NCBI GenBank assembly: GCA_016987375.1
Contig: PJRA01000016.1
Coordinates: 197,800 to 261,799, forward strand
DNA: 64,000 nt
Direction: 5' to 3'
DNA from: Brachionus koreanus
Taxonomy: Eukaryota > Rotifera > Eurotatoria > Ploima > Brachionidae
The notes beneath the pieces were generated by a model. The model saw nothing but the letters and a program-made list of their open reading frames with translations. It made no database searches and was not told where the DNA came from. Shown one piece after another: positions 1-11,706 of the stretch; position 1 is the first letter of the stretch, and each line of letters starts with the position of its first letter. The position numbers and the translations under genes were made by a program.

Positions 1-59
1 CCCAAATTTTAGGCTAAATTAGTAGTTGAAGCAATTGGAATAATAAAATCTAATCAATC

Positions 60-2045
60 ATGCCAAAGACAGGCATTCACTGGTTCAGACATGGACTTCG
101 ACTGCATGACAATCCTGCCCTGGTGGCCTGTCAGGACGAGGTCGAGCGATTCATTCCCATTTTTATATTTGACGGAAAATCTGCAGGTACTGTTTACTGG
201 CCATTTTTCTACTATTTTATTTATTTTTTTCCTCAATCAAACATCTGCACCACACCTTTAGTTTTATTTTTTTTGTTAAAAATTTACTCACATTTTTTTG
301 CACGTGAAAATTTTCATTTTTGGCTTAGAAATTTTGTTGGCTCAATTTAAAGAAAAAAAAATTTTCTAGGTACAGAGACATGCGGTTATGTGCGATTAAG
401 ATTTTTGCTTCAATCACTGCAGGACTTGGAGAGCCAGTTCAAAGAGCATGGCATTAATTTTATGTGCTTTCATGGCGAACCGCACACAGTGCTGGAAAAC
501 TTGATCAAAGAGTGGGAAGTGCGCGTAATCTCATTTGAAAAAGATTCCGAGTCCATATGGCGCCAGCGAGACAACCTGGTCAAAGAGATGTGCGCTCGCC
601 ACAATGTACAAGTGATCGAATGTGTTAGCAACACGCTCTATGACCCGGAAGAAGTTTTCAGTCTGAACAACAATCAGCCGCCTAATACTTGCGAAGAGCT
701 GCGCAAGTCTTGCTACAAAATTGGTGATCCAGAGCAACCAGTGCCAAAGCCTGATCTTAAATTCATAGCTACACATCTGGTGTCCACTGACAATTTGTAT
801 GATCCAGTTAAGCACAAAATACCAGACTTGGAATTTTTTGACATTAAGCCCGAAAATGAAAAGCAAAAAGAATGTCTTTTCGTGGGCGGAGAGACCAAGG
901 CTCTTGATCTGTGTAAAATTAGAATTCAGTATGAAAAAGAGTCGTTCAAGAGTGGAAAATTGAATCCAAATTTGTCAAAACCAGTTTTGTTTACCAAAGA
1001 AGTCAGTCTAAGTCCTTATCTTAGATTTGGTTGTTTGTCAGTGAGAAAATTTTACTGGGATCTTAAAAAAGTCTATGTTAAAAATTTTAATGGCGTGAAA
1101 AATTTGTATTGTCCCGTTGAGCAATTGTTTTGGAGAGAATATTTCTATCAATTGTCGTATAAGAATGAAAAATTTGCCCAAGTAGACGGCAATCCGATGT
1201 GCTTCAAAATACCATGGGATTACCATGGCAAACAGGATTTATTCCTAAAATGGGAAACTGTAAAAAAAATTTTTTATCTTTAACAAAAATTTATTTAAAA
1301 AAAATATATATTTTTTGTTCAGGGTCAAACAGGCTTTCCATGGATCGATGCATGCATGAGACAGCTGTTGCAAGAAGGCTGGATTCACCACGTGTGCAGA
1401 AACAGCGTAGCCCTGTTTTTGACTCGTGGTGTCTTGTTCATGTCCTGGGAGCGAGGCATGCGCACTTTTTTAAAATATCTTATTGATGTAAATGCAAAAA
1501 TAAATTTCCTTTTTTTTTAAATTGAGAGAATTTTTATTTTTCAGGCTGATTGGTCTGTATGCTCAGGAAATTGGAATTGGATAGCGACTGGCGACCCGGA
1601 AGAAGTCCTTAATCCGACAGTTACATTTTGTCCGGTCAAGTACGGCAGAAAAATCGATCCAAAAGCAGATTACATAAAGTTTTTTAGCTTTATTTTGTTA
1701 AAAATTAATTAGATTTGATTGTGATTTTTTTAAAAAAAAAGAAAATATGTGCCAGAGCTCAAAGACTATCCGCTAGAGTATGTGTTTGAGCCGTGGAAGG
1801 CACCCCTGGACTTGCAGGAAAAAGCTGGCTGCGTGGTCGGAAAGGACTACCCAGAGCCCATAGTTGACAATGAAGAGGCGTTCAGAGAGAATATTGCTAA
1901 GTTGCAGCAGTTTTTTCACTCGGAAAAGAAAGAAATATTTGAAACATTCTTGAATGACAAGAGCGCCCTGAAGCCGGCCAACAGCAACGAGTACAAAGCT
2001 TACACATTTGCCAAATTCTTGGAATCAGAGTTTGATGATTTTTGA
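60..2045 (+). CDS. cry: Animal cryptochrome, type-I-like (cryptochrome/photolyase family)
   Basis: Five exons join in phase: 60-186, 370-1259, 1323-1487, 1545-1678, 1742-2045 (1620 nt, 539 aa, all GT-AG introns of 57-183 bases). The N-terminal Rossmann domain opens with the [15 protein letters not shown] motif of the family. The FAD-binding half carries the [27 protein letters not shown] and [13 protein letters not shown] blocks and ends in [17 protein letters not shown]. At the place where (6-4) photolyases have the two catalytic histidines (H-x3-H), this protein has His362 and Asn366, the pattern of insect light-sensing CRY. A Cys lies in TFCPV (residue 423), near the flavin N5 position in animal CRYs. 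From these I infer a flavin blue-light sensor and clock input rather than a repair enzyme. The C-terminal tail is short. It is convergent with the glycosyltransferase gene to its right. Confidence 0.93.
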
Positions 2046-4664
2046 TTTAAACAAAAACTTTGTTGTTAATTGTTGTTTTTATTAAGAAAAAGCTCAAATG
2101 AAAGTAAAAGTATTTTCAATGCCAGATTATCTATTAACATATTGTAACAAATCAAGATGATGATTAGAGAATATTTGACTATCAATAAGTATATGGCAAA
2201 AATATGTTCAAAATTTTTTTAATCAAAAAAAAACTTTTTTTTTCTATTCAAAATTTTATAATTCATGTTGATTTTAACATGTGCTAAAATTCAAATTTAA
2301 ACAAAAAAAAAAAGATTACAAAAATGATTTCTATTTTAATTTTTTGCTTTAATTGTAATGTAACACGTGAATAATATGTAAAAATGAGCCTACTTTAAAA
2401 TTGAATTTTTCTTCGTTTATTGTAAAATAAAGTGTCAAAATATTCTTTTCAATTTTTTTAAAAATTAAAAAGTCGTGAAGACTTGAAGTTTCTGCTGGTT
2501 TTTTAGTTGGCAACGGAAATCCTAAAAGAAATCCGAAAGATTTACTTCATTTTTGAAAAATTTTACAAAAATTGAAAAAAAAATCCTTTTTCTCATGTTC
2601 GTCAATTAGATTAAAATATTTTACCTATTTCTTTTTAGACTCAATTCCTCTTGGTAAGTTTAATTTATCACATAAACTTATCTAATTGTTTAAAATTAGT
2701 AAAAAATTATTTTTTAATAGAATTAAACATAAATTATGTCGAAAAATCAAAATTAAATTAAAAACGCCTTTAATTTAAATTAAATAATAAAACGATTAAA
2801 TTATTTTAAAAAAATGATGCTTCAGCAAAGTGAACCAACTTTGTTGTAACATAAAACCCTTTTTTATTTGAATTGATAAAATATATTGCTAATCTAATTT
2901 AACATTGGAACAATTCATCTCAGAACATAGTTCACTTAGATTCCAGACATTATTTGAAACTTGTACAAAAAATTTACTTTTTTGGCTAAAGATCTTAAAC
3001 TTTACAACCTTATTTAAAGTATATCTTATTTAAGCTTTTTTATCTCACATTTTCGGATAAAGAACTAAATGCTCTATATTCTAAGCCGGTTATCTTGAAA
3101 AAAATTGGAAAAATTTTGAGATTTTTTAACTTTTAGGGGATCTACTTTTCCAAACCCCTTTATATTTTTATTCAAATTCTAAAACTAGACAAAATTCTGA
3201 ATAAAACTATGATTTTACTTTTTTATTCATTAAGTTTAAAATTTTTTATAATCGCTCAAAAAGTGTTCATTTAAAAAAAAAAAAAAATTCTGTTAAAATT
3301 TAACTCAACAAAAAAATTATTTTAATGTTAATTTCTGACATCTTTTATTCTGAATTCATTTTAAAATTTTTAGTAATTTTCATACATTGTGTAACTAAAA
3401 AATGGCACTTAAGTCAGCCTTTTACCAAAGTAGAATTTTGGAAGTTGTGCTGAAAATAAAGAGAATCAGAAGAATTAAAAGAACCATCTTCTGAAACAGT
3501 AACTCTTTCAAATTGTGAACAAAATTTTGGACAACCCTATGTTTTCATATGCGTAGAATCTAAAAATGAGGTCTAAATCCATATCTGAAGACAGTGTGGA
3601 AGTTTTGCATCCCGCGAAATTTAAACTAAAACTATATTTTTAATAATAATGAGGTAATAAAATCTGTATGCAAAACAATCAGGTTCTAACATTTAATCAA
3701 AAGAAATATGTTCTTTTTATGAGAAAAGAACAATATTTTCAGATTACAATTTTTAAACAGACAATCTAGTTAATTTTAATTCATGATGGTATTGTAAATT
3801 TCAAACACAATTAAAACAAAAATTCTTACAAAAATCAATCTAAAATAAAATATTTAAAAAAAAAATACAACCTTTTTTATCTAAAAAAAGATTTTTACTT
3901 TCTTTTTTTTTTTTAAAAAAATAAAATACAAATTAACTAGGCCTAAAATACTAGGACAAATTCATTCATAGGAGTTAAGGTAGCAAGAAACAAAACAAAA
4001 TGCCCAATTTAAAACAAGATGTTAGAAGCAAAAATAGTAATCAAGACAAATGAAGATTTAAGACAACACAAAAATTCCATCATAATACACTCGACTTAAA
4101 ACCCTTTTTTTTTCTCTTATTCATTGAATAATTTAATCATATTTTTAAAAAAATAAATACACAGACATAGTACTACAAAACAAAACAACGATGTATTTCA
4201 TTTAATGTGCCATTTATATTTACTAACTAACCTTAAAATTTTATTTAAGTTATATTTTTTTAATTTTTTTTAAATAATAAAAAATCTAAAAATAATTTAA
4301 TTTAATAATTTTTATTAGTTAAAAAATTAATCTTTTGAAAAATTTAAAGCTATCTAGAAAAGTTGATTCTAGATTCATTCAGGTTCATTAGCTTATTATG
4401 TATTGTTCACCATTGATTTTCATAAAAAGATAAGAAAAAATTAGTTATAAAAGGCCCATATTTTATAATTAAACTTAATAATTAATTTTTAGAAATTGGT
4501 TTTACTATTAAATTAATTATCAATTTATGAATTAAATAGACTTAAAATTAAAAAAAATAGAGTATCTTTTCATTCAAATTTTATGTACAAATAAAAAATA
4601 AAATAGAAACATTTTTAAATTAAAATTTAAAAAATGTACATAAATAGATAAGAGAAAATAAAAT
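2046..4664. other. A+T-rich intergenic stretch between convergent genes
   Basis: This is the 2.6 kb between the stop codons of the cryptochrome and glycosyltransferase genes. I see only homopolymer-rich sequence, no conserved reading frame, no tRNA and no clear transposon ends. Confidence 0.7.
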
Positions 4665-5669
4665 TTAATCAAAAAAACGAAAAACATTACCCGAATTGAG
4701 AATAAAAAAATAATCTCTTCTAGTTTTTGCCAATAAATTCCAAGTTTGTTCGAAGCTTATATTTTTTTTAATGAATACAAACAATTTTTGTGTTTCATAA
4801 TAAGACAAATATTTAAAATTGTTATTCGGATCGTACCAATACAACTTGTTCAATGCAATAAATTTAACTTTTAATCGATTAGCTAAAACGCCGACATAAA
4901 TGTCTTCAAATCGAAAAAATTGAATGTTTAGCGAAATTTTGTATAATTTTTGAGCTATATCTGTGCTGAATATGTACGCTGGTCCTTGATTATATGGTGG
5001 ATAGTATTTTCCATTAATCTCATTTTCTTCAATAAACCATTTTGATGATTTGTTTCTTAGGATAATAGCATTTTGCTGCAAACTTCCCATATAACAATTT
5101 TTATATTTGCCATTAATGATTTTATTTTTTAAAAATTTAATCAATGCTGGTGTGTTGGCTACAACATCGTCATCTATTTTTATGACAAATTTTGAATTTG
5201 AACAGAATGTTGATACCCATTTTATGCCCATAATTGTCTTTAAAGTCAAATTGTCATATGAATCCATAAAGTCTTCCTGAACAATATCACCATACGTCTC
5301 ACTTTCGGTTAGCAGCATTGAGTTTATGGTTTTGTTTTGACTAAGGCCTGCAAGAAAAACAGCTCGCATGTATGAGGAAAATTCCCGGTTAGCCCATGTT
5401 CGTCTAATTAGATTACGATGCTCAAACTTCTCCGGTGATATGCAAACAACAGCAATAAATACCAAATCAATAGAGCAAATAGTTCTGTCTGGCCTAATTA
5501 AGTAATTGAAATCATGAGGGTTGTTCTTTTCGTTAAGATCTGGCTTAAATTGTTCATAAAGTTCATCACTTGTGATATTATCAGTTTTTGTGACCTCTAG
5601 AACATAGAGTGTGAACATAGTCCATATAATTATTCCAGCTAAATAAAAAAAATAAAATCTAATTCGCAT
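4665..5669 (-). CDS. Beta-1,3-galactosyltransferase-like protein (GT31)
   Basis: A single open frame of 334 aa. Residues 6-25 form one hydrophobic segment after a short basic N terminus, the type II Golgi membrane layout of this family. GT31 signatures follow: RRTWANREF near residues 89-97, the DDD metal/UDP-sugar site in KIDDDVV (residues 166-168), the acceptor-side motif YPPYNQGPAYIFS, and FEDIYVG, which matches the family E-D-V-Y-x-G block. The length is normal for the family. It should transfer a hexose or N-acetylhexosamine from a UDP-sugar in beta-1,3 linkage onto glycans in the Golgi lumen; donor and acceptor cannot be told from sequence. GPAYIFS replaces the more usual GGGYVLS-type stretch, so it is a divergent member. 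No introns are needed. Confidence 0.88.
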   Translation of the reverse strand: MRIRFYFFYLAGIIIWTMFTLYVLEVTKTDNITSDELYEQFKPDLNEKNNPHDFNYLIRPDRTICSIDLVFIAVVCISPEKFEHRNLIRRTWANREFSSYMRAVFLAGLSQNKTINSMLLTESETYGDIVQEDFMDSYDNLTLKTIMGIKWVSTFCSNSKFVIKIDDDVVANTPALIKFLKNKIINGKYKNCYMGSLQQNAIILRNKSSKWFIEENEINGKYYPPYNQGPAYIFSTDIAQKLYKISLNIQFFRFEDIYVGVLANRLKVKFIALNKLYWYDPNNNFKYLSYYETQKLFVFIKKNISFEQTWNLLAKTRRDYFFILNSGNVFRFFD

Positions 5670-6324
5670 TTTAAATTTGCATTGCTGTAGATTTTTTATT
5701 TTATTTGAAAAAAAAATATTAAATTTTTTCTTTTTTTCAAGGTATGATTTTAAATTTTTTTTTTAGATTTTTGTTTTTGTGTTTTTTTTTTATTGGGTCA
5801 TGGGTAATTTTTTCAATAAAAGTACTGCCTTTTAAGTTTTGTGTATTATCATGGTAACATAAGAAATTTGGAAATTACGGTATATTTTAATATAGCAACG
5901 GTTTTATTTGTAAAACTTCAATTAAAATTTATGGACTCTTGATTTTAAAAAAAATTTAAATTATTTAATTTTTGGAAAAAAAAAAGGTTGAAATATTTCT
6001 TTTTAAATAAGGATTAAGCAGTTAAGATTGCCTAACACAACACACACAGACATTAAGAATAGACTTGCTAGATAAAGTAGAATATGCCTTTGCTAGACTC
6101 CGATCATCTAGTAGATCGACCAAATATAGCAACGAAACAAAACTTAAACTGAACAACTTTAATGTATAGTAGCAAATATTGAGCAATGTGATTTTGAATA
6201 TGATTTTCAAAATTTTAACAAAATAGGTGATTCTAAAACAATTTAAATAATTTGTTAACATTTATTAATTTTAATTAAAAACTTAAACATTATAATCTTA
6301 TACATGAGCTAAAGCTCATTTTGA
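5670..6324. other. Intergenic, upstream of the glycosyltransferase
   Basis: This region should hold the promoter of the minus-strand glycosyltransferase. It is T- and A-run rich. A 79-codon frame at 6022-6261 on the minus strand has no recognisable family and I do not call it. Confidence 0.5.
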
Positions 6325-7110
6325 TTATTTTATTTATTTGTTTTCTGTACCGAATTTATGCTCCCTCAGATTAAAAAAATAAAATTTAGTAAGTATAAGT
6401 TAAAAAAGGAAAAGAATAGAAAAATATTAAAAAAAAATAGATTAAATTCAATTGATTATATTTTTTAATTATCTGATGGCTCAGGAAAAAAAGTAGAAAA
6501 TAGTAAGGTAGGTATTACACAATGGAGCCGGGTATTCGAGATAACTTGATTCGAAACCCGATTAATATTCTTACACCAGTTTGATAATCAATGGAATGGA
6601 ATTACTCAGTCCAGTCCCAACATATCTCTCACTATTCGAGACTGTTAGTTATTCAAGTTTATTTAAGGCCTCGTGATGCATCTGAGGATAGATACTCCAT
6701 TTTTGTTGGACAGTATTTTAATTAGATTTAGCCATGTTTTGCGTTCTTTAATTTCAAAATTTAGTTTAGAATAAAATTTGATACCTAGAAAATTAATTTT
6801 TTTCTAAAATTTTTTAATCATAAATTCATTGGAGTATTTATTTATCTTATTTTCAAACTTCTCCTTTTTAACTGAAAATAAAAAAAGTAATAATAATAAT
6901 AATAATATAAATTACAACAAGCTAGTAAGCTAGACTTGCCAAGATAGGAAACAGTAGGATCCCATCTATGATAACTGTAGTATATACACTATGTTTGGAG
7001 CAAAGTCACTTCCCCAAATCTACCTTCAATCAAGTAACTAAATCATCTGCAAAAAGTAGAGAGTATTCATTATTTGTTTTGTTTCTTTTAGGAATGTCAT
7101 TAATATATTA
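6325..7110 (-). mobile_element. Decayed non-LTR retrotransposon (Jockey/CR1-like), minus strand
   Basis: At 7028-7108 the minus strand reads a reverse-transcriptase palm segment, [16 protein letters not shown], followed by the catalytic box LLFADDLVT at about 7034-7059, then a stop. At 6329-6372, in the same orientation, is a 3' tail (GGGAGCAT, then GTACAGAAAACAAATAAATA) shared with the better copy at 36520-37222. The region between is degenerate, so this is one broken element or two fragments. The palm segment is nearly identical to the 36.9 kb copy, which places both in one family. Confidence 0.75.
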
Positions 7111-7399
7111 ACTTAATAAAAAAAGCCGAATAACTGACTAATGAAAATAACTGACTAATTATTTTCACACTTTGACTAATAACAAGGAAATATTTATAAT
7201 ACTAGATAATAAGAATAATCTTTTTAATTGCATTCCATTGCATGACTAATTGACATTTATGAAATGTTGCAATAATATAAAGTCTTAGGTATAATGTTTG
7301 AAATATTATTTTAAAATTATGTTGAGCATGATCATTTGTTGTTTCACAAATCTTATGTAGTAGTAGTAGTGCTGTTGGGATTAAATTAAATTAAACCCT

Positions 7400-7560
7400 A
7401 AGCAGCGGTTTTAGTTTTTAAACCCTCGTATCTTTTGAATAGAGTATATCAAAAGAGTATATCTTTTCAAATGAGTATATCTTTTTTGATTTATGTAGAT
7501 ATTAAAATTTTCTTTAAAAGATTATATTATTTTACAAAATTATTATTTAAGATTGAAGTT
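7400..7560. mobile_element. Partial copy of the CTAGAAGCACCA MITE family
   Basis: The stretch with CCTCGTATCTTTTGAAT, ATATCTTTTTTGATTTATGT and AAAATTTTCTTTAAA matches, in order, the interior of the two TIR-bounded copies at 16134-16355 (opposite orientation) and 36236-36480. No terminal inverted repeats survive here. A local duplication of the AGTATATCTTTT unit is visible. Confidence 0.55.
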
Positions 7561-8004
7561 TTCAAATAAATTTGCCAAATCATCTTTCTTAGCTTAGTAT
7601 TGAAAAATAAAATATTCCGTTATAAATGCGTGTTTGGAAAAAATGTGATCAAAAAAAAAGAAATTATTTAAAAATATTTTATTTCAAAAAGAAAAATATC
7701 CAAAAAACTTGTATACAAAAGTTTAGTTATTCAATATTATTTGCTATATTTAGTTTATTTTTACACATTTCAATTAAAATTTTCAATTTTCTAAAGATAT
7801 TGAAGACATTTAAAAAAAAATAATAAAATTTTCTCAATTCAAATCTAGATCTAATTTACAGATCCGATCTGTAAATTAAACAAATATAAAATCAATCAAA
7901 AGAAACTAATCGGCTCAATCAATATACCCTTTGCAAAAAATAAAAACTAAATATCAAATTTACTCTCGATCTATCTAAATAGAATAAAAAATATTTGTAT
8001 TAGT

Positions 8005-10050
8005 TTAATTAAATGAAATGATATCTAAAAATAAAAATACCATTTTATTTTGTTCAAAAGTTTCTATTGAATTTTTTTCATCTAAACGATTTTCATCATT
8101 GACTTGTGTTGAAGTCATATTTTTGTAGAATTTAGCCGGCGTAAGACTCTCATCAATGATCTCATGGGAACAATTGATAATTTCCTTTAATCTAGAATTA
8201 ATGGCGCTTGGAGTTCCGGCAGGTTTGGCAACAATTTGCCTAAGTGGAGTTGTTTTTGGTGTAAGCCGGCTTTTTTTCAACGGAGTTATTTTCCATGGTG
8301 ATTCTATTCTAATCTGACTCTGACTTTGACTTTTATTCTCAACATTTTCCTCTTGTTCAATTGAATTATCTAAATCCACTATTTCGTTTTGAGACTCTCC
8401 TTAAAATAAAAATCAAAGTTAAACTAATTATTTTTAAAATGGATGTTAAGCCACTGTTCAAAAAGTATCAATCATCATTGGTTTAACAATTTATTTTAAA
8501 TTAAAATATTTTTAGATAAAGAAATCTTACTTCTTGTTCGTTTGCTGGGTCGTTGTGACTCGTCTGCGAATAAATTAATCGGTAATGTGTCATCTAGCGC
8601 TGGTTCTATTCTGCTAATTACAATTGACGATTGAACAGTAGCCGAAAAGGTTAATTTTTTGACCACTGAATCATTTGGTGTTGTTTTTTTTCCGGTATTA
8701 GGCGATTTGTAGTTTGAGTGCTCTTCATTTTCTTCTAAATTGATAACTTGGGTTTTCTCAGCTGGATCGGAATCATCCAAAGTGGGCAACGCACTTTCAC
8801 TGCTCTCCGATCTTTTCCGCTTCAGAGTTCCATGCTTGAAGAAATTTACCAGGTCCGAGCTTTGCTCCAGTATTGACACGTCGTTTTTGCTAGTATTAAT
8901 GTTGGTCGGCTTTTTTCTTGCCTCGTTTTTTTTTTTTTTGGCTTGGCGCGTCTTTTATCACGCCAAATATTCTTGCGTACTTTGTGATACTTTTTTTTCT
9001 TCACATCGACCACAATGTCATCGTATTGATCGTCCTCGTTTTCTTTTTCTAATTTCAATGCACGCTTCATCTCATCGTTTAGTTTTATTGGAGCCTTTAG
9101 ACCTTTGAACAAATCACTGCTAAAACAGTCAAAAATTTTAACCTCACAGAATTTTTTTACATTAAATTTTTCATAAGCTTTCTTTACAAATTCATCTTCC
9201 TCGATTAATTTTTGATCGATTTTTTTTCTATCTGTTTTATTGTTAAAATTGAAATAATTAGTTATGGGATTGTAGTCGAATAAAAGATCCCTGTTAATTT
9301 TGTCACGCTCCACATTGTCTTTATCATCAGGGCTTATTTTTGGCTTGAGACTATCGGCATCGCTTTCTTCACCTCCTGCATTTGTTTTACGCAAACTAGA
9401 CCGATTTTTTTTGCCTGTTTTCTTTTGTTTTTGATTGCCGAATTCGAATAGATTGTTGCTAGACGATGAACTAATAACTTCATTCGATTTGCTTGAGCTA
9501 ATTGAATTGCGTCTGTAGATTTCTACATTCGACTCAAACTCGGCCTTTTCTTTTTTGATTTGATTCAAAAACTCCGAATAAGTCGAATTGTACAATTTTG
9601 AGTTCAGTTCTCGGACCGCTTCTGGGTTCGACTTGCTTAACTTGTTCGATAAAATATCAAATATGAGACTAAAATTTTTTTTTGTTTCTTTTCGACTATT
9701 TTTGGATAATTGTGTCTGAGATGAGGACACTGATGATGGTATTATCGGCTCATTCGATTCACCCGCTGCCTCTTTACTGTTTGCTACTTTGCCTTTACCG
9801 GCTAGCTTATACCTAAAGCGATCAATTGACCACTTTATACTCGTGTACAGTCTATGTAAGTCTTTGTAAATCCTTTCGAAAAAATAAATTTTTGTATTCA
9901 ATAAAAAATAAAATAAAAAAAAATTTTAATTTAATAATAGAAAAAAAATCACTTTGAAAATTGTCTATCAGACTTAAAATTGTCAGTATCAATGAAATCC
10001 TCTATTTTAACATATTGAGAGCTGTCCATTAGATTTTCCATATTCTTCAT
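8005..10050 (-). CDS. Unrecognised Lys/Ser-rich, probably nuclear protein; frame broken at an A14 run
   Basis: I do not recognise the family. Three minus-strand exons fit: 10050-9953 (starts MKNMENLMDSS), 9872-8531 and 8399-8005. The exon junctions are in phase. Inside exon 2 the frame changes at a run of 14 As on the coding strand (T14 at 8926-8939 on +): before it the protein is rich in KKKK and basic residues, after it the other frame continues as NEARKKPTNINTSKNDVSILEQ. With one more A the whole model is 612 codons, so I favour a homopolymer length error or polymorphism over a true pseudogene. The protein is low-complexity, with KRKRSESSES, KRTRSK and many Ser/Asp/Lys tracts, which suggests a nuclear location. 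A donor-like ATG|GTATTT at 8040 means a further 3' exon is possible. It is divergent from the DOCK gene. Confidence 0.6.
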
Positions 10051-11706
10051 TCACATAAAAATTAATTTTTATATTTTTTTCTCATTTCTTATTTAGATAA
10101 AAATGTTCAAATGAATTACTTTTAGTTGAATGAGAGCACACTCGTTTGCTATGTAAATTTCCATTCTGTAAATAACATCATGTTTTTTATACTTAATATC
10201 ATAAAAGCTGTCATTAGAGAGCCAATTTGAGGGCAGAGTATGATGAGACTAGAATAGTATTAATTGTGTTTAGACTAGTGAGAAGAGAATAAAATAGAAT
10301 TTTTACTTCAGATTCGTTGATGCATCTGAATTTGTTTTGAATCATTGACCAGTGAACAAACAAGACAAGCGGGTCGGCAGGCTTGGTGAACTTGGCCGAA
10401 TAGTGAATAAAATAGATTTCAAGATGAGAGAAATCCAGCGACATTCTGAATTGGATTAGCGCTTTTTGTTTAAAACAAAAAATTCAACAATATATTCAAA
10501 ATAGCTATAAATTTGGAACATTTACATTATTATGCTAGACTTGATATTAAATTTGTCCTGTGCTTATACAGTCAACGTTTATCAAGTAATAATTAAATAA
10601 ATGCAGCTTGGTTTTTTTTATTTTTTTATTTAATAAAAATTTAAATAAATTTTTTTAGATGACATAATAGATTAGAAAAAAAAAAATTATTTTAAATTCA
10701 TCAATTTTCATTAAATAGTGACTAAGAATTCAAATTTATTTTAAATAAAAAAAAAATATTTTTTAAATTTTAATAGCAAAATTTATTAACTAATACTAAT
10801 TATTTAATTTTAATTCTATGCCAAATCGGAACATGCATAATTATATTTAATTAATATTAAAACCAGTTTTATTTTCAAATATTTTCCAAAGAAATATTTT
10901 TTTTTCTACGGCTTCAATTTTCACCAATAAATTAAATTTCACAAAAAACTTTTAGCTTCATAAATTCACATCAAAAATCATCATTAATCAAAATAAAGCA
11001 CATAATATTCAAATTTATTTAGCTAAACAACATAATCGCCTTTTGTTTCAAATTGCGATTGTTGCTTTTGTGTGTATGAGCCAGGAGCAGCCGAATAGGT
11101 CAAAATTGTCCAAATTTAAAAGTGCTGATTTACTTTTTTTGTTTTTCAAGTCTATGTTGTTCTAATTTGAGCAACTTAGACAAAATCCTCTCGGCCTACT
11201 TGGCTAATTAATTTTAAAGCTCTGGTTTAAGAAACTAAAACAAACAAACTTAAAAAACAATTTAATTGTTCCCAAAGATTAGATAAATATATTGATATAG
11301 GCATAAAAAATTTGCATTTATTCTAACTTTCGAGAATAGCTTAGCTTGCTAAATCTGATTTTTCAAATTAGTTCTTGCTTTAAGTATTCTTGCTCTATTG
11401 AAACATAAGCATAATTTTTATGAATTAATTTTTGAAAAAAATAGAAAAAAAAAATTTTTTTTTTTCAACTTTATTTGTGATAAAACTAGGTCCAAAAAAA
11501 ATAGGGCTAAGACGTGCTGTAAATACAATAGTATCTAAATTAATTGTTTATTTGAAGCCAATAAATAAGGTCGCTTTGAATACAAGGTTGCTCAGAGCCA
11601 ACTCGATTTGGTCGTGTTAATTACTATCATATCAAAATAAGCATGAAGAAAAGCCCAGATTAAATCGACTTTTTTAATTAACTTTTAGAAAATGAATTTT
11701 TGAAAA
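10051..11706. promoter_or_regulatory. Divergent intergenic region between the unknown nuclear gene and the DOCK gene
   Basis: Both neighbours start outward from this 1.65 kb, so it should contain both promoters and 5' leaders. No core promoter element is distinct enough from the A+T background to name. Frames at 10214-10444 (-) and 11432-11620 (+) show no family features and were left out. Confidence 0.4.

Noticed and set aside
7626..7823. Lysine/phenylalanine-rich 65-codon frame as a further 3' exon or separate gene
   Set aside because: It is built from A and T runs typical of the intergenic background and has no family features.
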